This document shows, piece by piece, positions 34,460 to 41,930 of a stretch of 64,000 bases of DNA (position 1 is its first letter; each line of letters begins with the position of its first letter). Where the stretch lies: NCBI GenBank assembly GCA_017306865.1, contig JAFKHH010000016.1, forward strand, positions 372,001 to 436,000. Direction: 5' to 3'. The stretch is from Filimonas sp. (GTDB lineage Bacteria; Bacteroidota; Bacteroidia; Chitinophagales; Chitinophagaceae). A model generated the notes under the pieces. The model searched no databases. It was not told the origin of the DNA and saw only the letters and a list, made by a program, of their open reading frames with translations. Position numbers and translations under genes: made by a program.

Positions 34460-34500
34460 TCGCAACCGTTCTCAGATGTACTATCTAGTGAAGAGCATAT

Positions 34501-34917
34501 TTAATCCACATCTCCTAATGTTATCCGTAAACGATTAAGTGCATTCATCAAGGATATACTGGCCGTGATTTCTACTACTTCTTTTTCCGAAAACTGTTGC
34601 AGCATTTGCGTCCTTACTGTATCCAGATCATTGTGTAGGAGCGTGATGGCTTCTGCCCATTGTAAAACCAGCTTCTGTTTTTGGTTAAATGCGTTTGTCA
34701 GTTTCCAACCAGGTAATTTATCTATTACTTGCAGACTCATTCCAAAACGGCGTAATTCTTCTGCATGAAAGGCACAACAATAGGCACAGCCGTTTAATTG
34801 TGATACGCGCAACTCTGCCAAAGCAACAAGCGTTTCATCTATACCTGATGTTCTTATGCTGCGGTGGGACTTATATAGAAAGCCAATTGTTTCCTGCGAA
34901 ATCTCTTTGTAGTTCAT
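34501..34917 (-). CDS. Carboxymuconolactone decarboxylase family (AhpD-like) protein
   Basis: 138 residues. The AhpD-type active site is clear: Glu35 in LAELRVSQ, and NGCAYCCAFHAEE with Cys44, Cys47 and His51. In AhpD-like members these form a thiol-based peroxidase or proton-relay site. The protein is cytoplasmic. It lies downstream of an HxlR regulator on the same strand (90 bp gap), with an MFS exporter divergent, so a response to electrophiles or oxidants is plausible (inference). An extra cysteine (Cys48) directly follows the CxxC. Confidence 0.87.
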   Translation of the reverse strand: MNYKEISQETIGFLYKSHRSIRTSGIDETLVALAELRVSQLNGCAYCCAFHAEELRRFGMSLQVIDKLPGWKLTNAFNQKQKLVLQWAEAITLLHNDLDTVRTQMLQQFSEKEVVEITASISLMNALNRLRITLGDVD

Positions 34918-35007
34918 CCGAATATTTTTTGCAAAGCTGCTATGAAATGGAGTAAAAAAGATGAGGCTTACAAAGAGGTGCGCTACTTACATTTTAGTAA
35001 GGATCAT

Positions 35008-35370
35008 TTATTGTTCCTTTTTAGGAGGATACTCAATTCCTTCTTCCCTGATGAGCTGATAACCATACATCATAATAGTTTCTATAACAGGTATTGCCTG
35101 CTTCCCTTTCTCGGTAAGGCTATATTCTACTTTTGGTGGTACGGTTGCGTAGGCAATACGTTCTATTAGCCCTTTACTTTCCAGCTCTTTCAATTGGCTG
35201 GTGAGCATTTTATCTGTGATATGGGGAATGTCTTTTTTCAGTTCACTAAATCGCTGCGTGTTTCTCGCAAGCCTCCAGAGAATGGGCATTTTCCATGTGC
35301 CTCCTATATGGCTTAAGGCAAACTCTATGGGCGTGTAATACAATTTCTTATCGTGAAAAAACTCTGGCAT
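35008..35370 (-). CDS. HxlR-family transcriptional regulator
   Basis: 120 residues, full length. Winged helix with the signatures ALSHIGGTWKMPILWRLA, RFSELKKDIPHITDKMLTSQ, LKELESKGLIER and VEYSLTEKG. The N-terminal cysteine used for redox sensing in relatives such as HypR is absent, as is any other cysteine, so it probably senses a ligand. It is divergent from the MFS gene (107 bp shared spacer) and upstream of the AhpD-like gene; it likely represses one or both. Confidence 0.92.
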   Translation of the reverse strand: MPEFFHDKKLYYTPIEFALSHIGGTWKMPILWRLARNTQRFSELKKDIPHITDKMLTSQLKELESKGLIERIAYATVPPKVEYSLTEKGKQAIPVIETIMMYGYQLIREEGIEYPPKKEQ

Positions 35371-35477
35371 AGTCGGTGTTAATTGGTGATCACTTACTTA
35401 AATGAAAGTACCCTACAAAAAGGTAAGCAAGATGAATATGCTTATGCGCAACTGCAAATTTGCAAAAAAATTTCTGA

Positions 35478-36629
35478 ATGAAGAATCGTTCGTTGTATGT
35501 ATTGGCGCTTGGTATATTTGGTTTGGCAACAACCGAATTTGGCGTTGTTGGTATCCTCCCTCAATTGGCAAAAGCATTTAATGTTTCTATTGATAAGGCG
35601 GGCTGGTTAATCAGTGCTTTTGCTTTAATCGTCGCTTGCTTTGGCCCATTTGTAGTTCTACTCACTTCGCGTATTAACCGTAAGAAAATGATGTGTATTG
35701 CGCTATTGGTTTTTTGTATTGCCAATGTGTTTTCTGCACTAGCTACCAGTTTTACATGGATGTTGATTGCACGTATGTTGCCAGCATTTTTTCACCCGGT
35801 ATTCTGGTCAATTGCGTTGACTACAGCCGCAGGCTTAGTTGACCAAAAGGATGCACCTAAGGCGGTAAGCATTGTGTTTGGCGGCTTCACCATTGCGTGT
35901 GTATTAGGCACACCATTGTTAAGCTTTGTTACGAATACAGACAACTGGCAGGCCGCATTTTACCTGTCTGCTATTATCAATGCACTTTCGTTGCTTGGTT
36001 TATATTATTCTCTTCCTGCGTCAGTTCATACGGAAGTGCGCACAACAGTCAATTATGCAAGTGTATTGAGAGCGCCTGCTTTATGGTTCAATATTGTCGT
36101 TTCATTTTTTATTATTTCTGCCATGTATTGCAGCTATAGTTATATAGCAGATTACATGGAAAAAGTATTGAATGTGCATGGTAATATGATTAGCATAATG
36201 CTGATACTATTTGGCGTGACAGGAGTAATAGGAAATATACTGGCAGGAAAATATATGAGCAAAAACAGCCGCGCAACGTTACTTATTTTTGTTCTTGCAT
36301 TAATTGCAGTTCACCTGTTTCTCTATTTTAGTGATACAGCATTGTATGTAGTAGTTGGGTTAATTGCGTTGTGGGGCTTTATACATACTGCAGGGTTTGT
36401 TATCAGTAATATAAATGTTACTGCGTCTTCTCCTGCAGCACCAGAATTTTTAAATAGCATTTTTACTTCCGTAGGTAACTTTGCTGTAACAATGGGCGCA
36501 ACTGCCGGAGGTTTTTGGATTAAATATTTTGGTGTACATAACATTGTATGGGGAAGTATATTCTTTCTATGTCTTGCTATGGCAGCAGTAATAATCAGAA
36601 CGCGGATAAGGCCTGTTATTAATGCCTAA
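35478..36629 (+). CDS. MFS transporter (DHA1/AraJ-type sugar or drug exporter)
   Basis: 383 residues with twelve hydrophobic segments, consistent with the drug:H+ antiporter-1 group (AraJ/YdhP-like). The first segment has TTEFGVVGILPQLAKAFNVS and loop 2-3 has SRINRKKMM, the usual basic motif A region; AWGFIH-like LIALWGFIHTAGF is seen near the tenth helix. Exports drugs or sugars in relatives. Divergent from hxlR, a standard regulator-exporter pair. Confidence 0.9.
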   Translation: MKNRSLYVLALGIFGLATTEFGVVGILPQLAKAFNVSIDKAGWLISAFALIVACFGPFVVLLTSRINRKKMMCIALLVFCIANVFSALATSFTWMLIARMLPAFFHPVFWSIALTTAAGLVDQKDAPKAVSIVFGGFTIACVLGTPLLSFVTNTDNWQAAFYLSAIINALSLLGLYYSLPASVHTEVRTTVNYASVLRAPALWFNIVVSFFIISAMYCSYSYIADYMEKVLNVHGNMISIMLILFGVTGVIGNILAGKYMSKNSRATLLIFVLALIAVHLFLYFSDTALYVVVGLIALWGFIHTAGFVISNINVTASSPAAPEFLNSIFTSVGNFAVTMGATAGGFWIKYFGVHNIVWGSIFFLCLAMAAVIIRTRIRPVINA

Positions 36630-36826
36630 TCGGACCTTATTTGATCTTAGTCACAAGAAAGAAATTGTCAATATTCAATATACTATTACTTACCTGTTTA
36701 GGATATACATGCAAACTTTAAGGCCCGCTGTTAATAAAAGTCGTTCTGTTGTATTTTCTATTATCATATCAAATTACTATTTTGGATACATGTATTTCAA
36801 TGCAGGAATGATTAAAAAATATTTAT

Positions 36827-36946
36827 ATGACTTTATGCAGTTTCATTCTAACCGATTTTATTAAAGGCGTAATATCCGGGTTTTTAATAACCCTGATTCT
36901 TGTTCTTGTAATCAGATACTTTAGCCGTAAGAAAAAGCAAGCTTAA
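36827..36946 (+). CDS. Possible single-pass small membrane protein (39 aa)
   Basis: The frame MTLCSFILTDFIKGVISGFL followed by ITLILVLVIRYFSRKKKQA has one hydrophobic helix (about residues 13-31). A strongly basic tail follows, the charge pattern of a membrane-anchored protein with its C-terminus inside. It ends 14 bp before a terminator hairpin, which supports it as a transcribed unit. No homolog is recognised and the ribosome-binding site is weak, so this is a candidate only. Confidence 0.4.
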   Translation: MTLCSFILTDFIKGVISGFLITLILVLVIRYFSRKKKQA

Positions 36947-36960
36947 AGAATAAACACAAA

Positions 36961-36988
36961 AAGAGGGAATGAAAAATCATTCCCTCTT
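36961..36988. terminator. Bidirectional terminator
   Basis: Perfect 12-bp stem AAGAGGGAATGA / TCATTCCCTCTT, loop AAAA, between the small membrane frame (+) and the minus-strand gene ending at 37014. Confidence 0.75.
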
Positions 36989-37013
36989 ATATGCTTTTTA
37001 AAAAATCTGTGCA

Positions 37014-38516
37014 TTACTGCACGTTGATGGTTGCTCTTTCACTTTCATTACCTGTTCTGCCTACGGCACTAACTGCTACTGCTGTGAGTATCGCTGTGCC
37101 CTTAGCTGTTGGCAAAGAAAAACTTCTATCGTTTTGATTTACGATTTTATAATCCCAATTTTTTCCATATTTAAAATAGATAATCCAGCGAAACACATCT
37201 TTCGCTTCTGTGTGTGACCATTGTATGTTCACGTTACTACCAGCTACTTCTTTTTTAACCGTAGGCGCAGCAGGCGCTTTGCTATCCAGCCAGGGGCTTG
37301 CAGGCACCAATGCGTCTTTTTTATATACGCCATCTATCAGCGTTTGTGCAAGTACAGTGTTTTTTACGTCGGATGATATGCTCCAGTGTATTGCACCTGC
37401 ACTCTGTGGAAGCATGCCGCGGGTTACCATTATTTCATTAATAGTTTCGTTCACCGTTTTATAGCCGGTATCTCGCCCTACATTTATGCCTGGCCAAAGA
37501 TGGCGCTGCATGGTATTTTCTTGTTGCCACCAGCCTAAAAGTACCGGGAAGCTTTGTGGTATTTTGTTGATGGGCCAATACAACTGCGGTGCGAAATAAT
37601 CAATCCATCCTTTGTTTAACCACAGTTTTGCATCAGCATACAGTTTATCATATTGGTCAAATCCTTCTATAGAAGATGGATAACCCGGGCGCCACATGCC
37701 GAAAGGGCTTAGTCCAAACTTTACCCATTTTTTTTCTGCTTTTATTTCTTTGTACAATCTTTCTATCAGCGTATTCACACCATCCCTGCGCCAGTCATCG
37801 CGGGATAGTTTTCCTCCTTTGCGTTGGTAAGCGGCCCAGCTTGCGCTGTCTGGAAAATCTTCGTTCTTGTTATAAGAAGGATAAGGATAAAAATAATCGT
37901 CGAAATGAACGCCGTCTATATCATATCGCTTTACAATATCTTTTACAACGGACGAAGTATAATCCTGTACTTCTTTCCTGCTTGGATCCATCCACCAATA
38001 ACCTTCTTTTAGCTTCATCACTAATTCAGGATGCTTCTTTACGATGGATTGCTCGCTTATCTCTTTTCCATCTACATGATGTGCGCGGTACGGATTTAAC
38101 CAGACGTGCAGTTCCACCCCGCGCTCATGCGCGGCCTTTACCCAATATTCCAACGGGTCGTAAAATGGTACAGGGGGCTTGCCTTGCTGTCCTGTCAGAA
38201 AATAAGACCACGGTTCTATATCGCTTTTATACAAAGCATCTGCCTGCGGCCTTACCTGTAAGATAACGGCATTGAAATGATGCTCTTTCAAAAAATCGAG
38301 CAACGCGAGCGCTTCCTGTTGCTGCTGTTCACTACTAAGGCCCGGTTTGCTGGGCCAGTTAATGTTAGCAACAGTTGCTACCCATGCAGCACGAAATTCT
38401 TTCTGCACCTGCGGTACATCTGTCGTTGTAACAGTTGTAGTTGTTTTCCTGGAAGTGGCGCATCCCGCAAGCAATAACAGGCTAAGTGCGGAGAGGGCTG
38501 CAAATCGTTTTAGCAT
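37014..38516 (-). CDS. Glycoside-hydrolase-like lipoprotein (GHL10/DUF187, YngK-like)
   Basis: 500 residues. Lipoprotein signal with LLLLAGC (Cys19). The catalytic-type TIM barrel begins with FRAAWVATVANINWPS and contains FNAVILQVRPQADALY, GVELHVWLNPYRAH and YDIDGVHFDDYFYPYP. It also has WIDYFAPQLYWPI, all typical for GHL10 (PF02638). The last 90 residues form a fibronectin III-like domain. Members cut or bind surface polysaccharides; substrate not known. Lipid anchoring places it at the outer membrane or periplasm. No operon partner; its start is fixed by the signal peptide. Confidence 0.87.
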   Translation of the reverse strand: MLKRFAALSALSLLLLAGCATSRKTTTTVTTTDVPQVQKEFRAAWVATVANINWPSKPGLSSEQQQQEALALLDFLKEHHFNAVILQVRPQADALYKSDIEPWSYFLTGQQGKPPVPFYDPLEYWVKAAHERGVELHVWLNPYRAHHVDGKEISEQSIVKKHPELVMKLKEGYWWMDPSRKEVQDYTSSVVKDIVKRYDIDGVHFDDYFYPYPSYNKNEDFPDSASWAAYQRKGGKLSRDDWRRDGVNTLIERLYKEIKAEKKWVKFGLSPFGMWRPGYPSSIEGFDQYDKLYADAKLWLNKGWIDYFAPQLYWPINKIPQSFPVLLGWWQQENTMQRHLWPGINVGRDTGYKTVNETINEIMVTRGMLPQSAGAIHWSISSDVKNTVLAQTLIDGVYKKDALVPASPWLDSKAPAAPTVKKEVAGSNVNIQWSHTEAKDVFRWIIYFKYGKNWDYKIVNQNDRSFSLPTAKGTAILTAVAVSAVGRTGNESERATINVQ

Positions 38517-38674
38517 TGGTTGTCTTGGTTATAATAGTAAGGAGTAGCTCTAAAATAGCAAACTATTGCCATTTTAACGCACAAACCTGCAATTAAAATT
38601 GCAATTTACTGCTATGGGCATTTCATCAGGGGGGAAGCCGTAAAGAGATGGCCTTACAAGTCGGCATATTACAG

Positions 38675-39139
38675 TCAGAGAGAAACAGCCGCAATCTTAC
38701 TTTCTTTAAAATAAAATACGATTTCTTTTGTGCTTTCGCCCTTTGGGATAGTTGCTACGGCTAAAGGCGTTTGCTTGTATGAAAGTAAAGAAGGGTTTTC
38801 GGTTACGGTGTAGTACACATTCATTTGTCTGCCGCTTAGTTCTGCTTTGGAAAAGCGTATTGTAACATCCTTATTAGTTGGTTTCATTGCAACCGCTACT
38901 ACAAACTGACCACTAAAATTGGGCGTTCGCACTTCGTTCGTCATTGTTTTCGCAACACCGAAAGTGTTATAGAAAACATCCGGCGACCTGATAGCAATGT
39001 AGTTCACGTCTTCAATTAACTGTGATGTGTTTTTTATAAAATAATTATCCAGCGGCACTACTCCTACAGAAGAAGGAATGGGTTGGGTAATACGGCAGGA
39101 AATAAGGAAAAACAGCGCTATTCCAACACTCTTTTTCAT
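38675..39139 (-). CDS. Small lipoprotein, weakly PrcB-like
   Basis: 154 residues; lipoprotein signal with FLISC (Cys15). The mature part has SGQFVVAVAMKPTNKDVTIR and ATIPKGESTKEIVFYF. This recalls the C-terminal beta domain of PrcB, a protease-complex subunit, but the match is weak. No recognised partner. It is divergent from the DUF4251 gene (163 bp apart). Confidence 0.55.
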   Translation of the reverse strand: MKKSVGIALFFLISCRITQPIPSSVGVVPLDNYFIKNTSQLIEDVNYIAIRSPDVFYNTFGVAKTMTNEVRTPNFSGQFVVAVAMKPTNKDVTIRFSKAELSGRQMNVYYTVTENPSLLSYKQTPLAVATIPKGESTKEIVFYFKESKIAAVSL

Positions 39140-39302
39140 AGTGTCTTGGTTTTATATGTCTCTACAACAAATAATTACCGCAGCGGTTCAATATCATGGA
39201 AGCAAAACAGTAAGGTTGTTGATTTTCACATATCTTATAAACAATTCAGCAGCTTATTTCGTAAATTACTAGTGGTATCATTTCTACTTAAAACCAGTTA
39301 TT

Positions 39303-39818
39303 ATGAAAACGCACACACGTATAGCCAGCCTGTTGGTTATCATTTTTTCAATAATACTTATCAGCACATCTTCTTTTGCACAAACGAAGGATCAGAAAAA
39401 AGCAGCGAAAGCGGAGAAAATAAAAACAGCAGTAGAAAGCAAGCAATATGTTTTTGTAGCACAGACTATGATCCCTATAGGTTTTCGCTCCAGGCAGGTT
39501 ACTACACCTTACGATGTAAGTGTATTTGGCGATAGTCTTATTTCTTATCTCCCGTATATGGGCAGGGCGTATAATGCAAGCTATGGCAGTACAGATAGTC
39601 CGCTAAGTTTTACGTCTACGCAATTCGATTATTCGAAGACTGATAGAAAGAAGGGCGGCTGGGATGTGGTAATAAAAACAAAGGACATTACAGCAGACAC
39701 GTACACTTACCAGTTGACCATTTACGACAACGGCTCGGCCTACTTACAGGTATCGGGTAACAATCGCCAGTCTATTTCATTTGACGGCTATGTTACTCCA
39801 AGGAAAACAAAAAAATAA
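39303..39818 (+). CDS. DUF4251 family secreted protein
   Basis: 171 residues with a signal peptide (1-26, ending SSFAQ). The mature part begins with a Lys/Ala-rich helix, then YVFVAQTMIPIGFRSRQVTT, DSLISYLPYMGRAY and a beta-rich C-terminus with ISFDGYVTP, the standard DUF4251 layout. Found only in Bacteroidota, periplasmic, function unknown. It seems monocistronic. Confidence 0.82.
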   Translation: MKTHTRIASLLVIIFSIILISTSSFAQTKDQKKAAKAEKIKTAVESKQYVFVAQTMIPIGFRSRQVTTPYDVSVFGDSLISYLPYMGRAYNASYGSTDSPLSFTSTQFDYSKTDRKKGGWDVVIKTKDITADTYTYQLTIYDNGSAYLQVSGNNRQSISFDGYVTPRKTKK

Positions 39819-39975
39819 AATACCTGGTCTTTTAACTATTGCTATCTTCAGCGTCACGCACTTTTGACGAATTATTCTACCCTGTCGTAAGAATAATTCA
39901 CCAATGCTATGCGTTTATAAGACACCATACCCTGCTAAATATATTTTTTATATCACTCATAATATTTCTTAACCT

Positions 39976-41067
39976 ATGCCTGCAAACATTTTACTGGAAA
40001 CGCAGAACGTGCGAAACACGCTATTAGCAACAGTTGAACAAAACGATCAAACGGTTTATTTCTACATCTGGCCCGGAGACAATCTTTATCGCACTTACCC
40101 TATGCGCGCTTGTTGGGTACGCAATATTCAGCCAGCTCCGGTATCTCTCGACCTTAGCAGAATGGAAGAGGGCTTACCACCTATGATGCCTGCAGGTAAT
40201 TGTGACCATCCTGAAGGAGCAGCCTCTTTTGATGAGGACCACAACCTTGAGATAGTATGGTTTGAAGAAGATGACGGCGCTGCGCTTTTGCAAGGAGAAG
40301 AGGTGCTTGCTATTATTCCCGGTTGGAGTTTGTACATGGAGCATCCTGTTGCGTATGCACAGTCCTGTACAGTACAAAATGAGCAATTAAATATGTTTCC
40401 GTTGGAAAATGATAATGCGTTGTTACAACGGCTAGACAAAACATTTTCTTTTTGGAATAGCTGGAACGATGATAAAAACTGGGATGGCATTCAATCTTAT
40501 TTTTTGAGCAAGTACGAAGGTTTGTTTGGAGCACATACACAATACTTTGCCATTGATGGTAACAAGTGGCCTCCTATGGCACTGGTCCGTTTTAAAAGGG
40601 ATCAATATGATATATTCCTTACGCTGGGCGTAAGCATACGCCCGATGCCGTGGGTGGATTTTTTGTTTGATGATGCAAGTGGGTTCAGGAGAATAGAATT
40701 AGGTGTTGCGATAGATAATACACAATACACAGAGCAGGAAATGATGCAAATGGCGCAATTCATTGCAGGTATGGCAGACTCACCCTGGAATAAAATAAGC
40801 TGGCTGGGCGAAGGGCATACGATCGATTCGCAAGCTGCATCTGCTCCTTGCACAGGCTTTATCTTGTCAAGCGCCGTGTATAACGGGCCATCTTTCGAGG
40901 ACTTTTCTTTATATGACGATAAGATAAACCTGTTATGGGCCGTGCCTATTCATGCAACCGAAATGCAATCTGCAATAAGCCAGTCAAATGGTGGCTTTAT
41001 GTTGCTGGAAAAACTGATAGAGCAGGATGTGAGCTGGGTTACAAAAAGACGCAATGCGATACTATAA
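39976..41067 (+). CDS. Suppressor-of-fused (SUFU) domain protein
   Basis: 363 residues, cytoplasmic. The N-terminal 170 residues have no named domain and are acidic (EIVWFEEDDGAALLQGEEV). The C-terminal half resembles the SUFU domain (PF05076): YDIFLTLGVSIRPMP, FRRIELGVAID, WLGEGHTID, then LLWAVPIHATEMQ near the end. In bacteria this domain is common in immunity proteins of polymorphic toxin systems. No toxin is next to it. A terminator follows closely. It is about 6 kb from the DUF4303/ankyrin pair. Role is inference. Confidence 0.7.
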   Translation: MPANILLETQNVRNTLLATVEQNDQTVYFYIWPGDNLYRTYPMRACWVRNIQPAPVSLDLSRMEEGLPPMMPAGNCDHPEGAASFDEDHNLEIVWFEEDDGAALLQGEEVLAIIPGWSLYMEHPVAYAQSCTVQNEQLNMFPLENDNALLQRLDKTFSFWNSWNDDKNWDGIQSYFLSKYEGLFGAHTQYFAIDGNKWPPMALVRFKRDQYDIFLTLGVSIRPMPWVDFLFDDASGFRRIELGVAIDNTQYTEQEMMQMAQFIAGMADSPWNKISWLGEGHTIDSQAASAPCTGFILSSAVYNGPSFEDFSLYDDKINLLWAVPIHATEMQSAISQSNGGFMLLEKLIEQDVSWVTKRRNAIL

Positions 41068-41091
41068 CGGGAGCTAAATAAATACAGAAAT

Positions 41092-41127
41092 AAAAAAGCG
41101 TCATTGAAATTTCAATGACGCTTTTTT
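41092..41127. terminator. Bidirectional terminator between SUFU gene and nitroreductase
   Basis: Perfect 18-bp palindrome AAAAAAGCGTCATTGAAA / TTTCAATGACGCTTTTTT with A-run and T-run, between converging genes. Confidence 0.88.
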
Positions 41128-41144
41128 GCTTCAACAAACAAAGA

Positions 41145-41729
41145 TTATTTGTGATAAACAACTTTTTCGTTTAATGGAACAAGACGTTTGCCTTCTGTTG
41201 CAGGCTTGTCTGTATAACCCATGTACAATACACCCATTACTACATCTTCTTCTGCAAGACCCAGGTATTCTTTCATAGCAGGATGCAGTATTCTGCCACC
41301 TGTGCTCCACAACACAGCAATATCTAATGCCTGTGCGCCGAGTAATATGTTTTGTACTGCCGCAGATGTAGCAGCTATTTCTTCCAATGCAGGAATATTT
41401 GGATTGGAACCACGCTTCATATATACTGCTATCACATTAGAAACCATGTCTCCCATGTGTAGGAATTTATCATAAGTAGCCTGTATATATTTTTCCTCCG
41501 GCGTTGTTTTCTTATACAGCTCTGCGTGGTCTGCACAGAATTTTTTTACACCGTCGTTGCTATATACAACAAAACGCCAAGGTTCTGTATTAGCGTGTGT
41601 GGGTGCCCAATCAGCCAGCTCTAGCAATTGTTCAATTATTGCATCGTCAATTTTTTTCCCATTCATCTGTGGAGGCTTATTGCTCCTCCGTTGCAGGATC
41701 ACCTGCTTAATTGTTTCAAATGCGTTCAT
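41145..41729 (-). CDS. Nitroreductase family flavoprotein
   Basis: 194 residues, normal for a small FMN-dependent nitroreductase. Features are the FMN-binding QRRSNKPPQ near the start, LADWAPTHANTEPWRFVVY, AATSAAVQNILLGAQALDIAV and GVLYMGYTD. It reduces nitro groups, quinones or similar with NAD(P)H; the natural substrate is unknown. An exact -7 box TATTTTTG (41741-41734) lies so close to the ATG that the transcript would have almost no leader. Confidence 0.9.
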   Translation of the reverse strand: MNAFETIKQVILQRRSNKPPQMNGKKIDDAIIEQLLELADWAPTHANTEPWRFVVYSNDGVKKFCADHAELYKKTTPEEKYIQATYDKFLHMGDMVSNVIAVYMKRGSNPNIPALEEIAATSAAVQNILLGAQALDIAVLWSTGGRILHPAMKEYLGLAEEDVVMGVLYMGYTDKPATEGKRLVPLNEKVVYHK

Positions 41730-41733
41730 GCCG

Positions 41734-41741
41734 CAAAAATA
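41734..41741 (-). promoter_or_regulatory. -7 promoter box of the nitroreductase gene (TATTTTTG)
   Basis: Exact TAnnTTTG on the minus strand, only 4 nt before the ATG at 41729, so a nearly leaderless transcript would result. Confidence 0.3.
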
Positions 41742-41756
41742 GGATTGTTGACTTGA

Positions 41757-41930
41757 TGCATGGTTAAATTGTTACATTGTTTTATTGTTATATGGCGAAA
41801 CCGCTTTGTGTAACCCATTTTTTACCATATTCGAAAACAGGTAACAATGATGCATGGCTGCACTGCTTAATTGATGCATTGTTAAACACATCAATTAAAC
41901 AATTTAACCATATAACAATTATATTCTCTT
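41757..41930. repeat. ATTGTT-type inverted repeat
   Basis: The left part ACATTGTTTTATTGTTATATGG and the right part CCATATAACAAT (41908-41919) form an inverted repeat (ATTGTTATATGG pairs with CCATATAACAAT) around 110 bp. Similar ATTGTT strings occur at 43246-43290, 61635-61727 and 62288-62340. No coding frame. Confidence 0.5.

Larger units (their letters stand above)
36630..37013. other. 384-bp region between MFS and glycoside-hydrolase-like genes
   Basis: Contains the small membrane frame at 36827-36946 and the terminator at 36961-36988. The remaining 200 bp after the MFS stop are AT-rich; an 80-codon frame there (36622-36864) has no protein-like composition and was not accepted. Confidence 0.5.

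Noticed and set aside
36622-36864. 80-codon frame after the MFS gene
   Set aside because: Aromatic-rich, no hydrophobic helix or motif, starts inside the MFS stop region; the 39-residue frame in another phase is more protein-like.
37676-38266. 196-codon plus-strand frame over the GHL10-like gene
   Set aside because: Antisense of a strongly conserved lipoprotein gene; composition with many Cys/Arg/Leu blocks is not protein-like.
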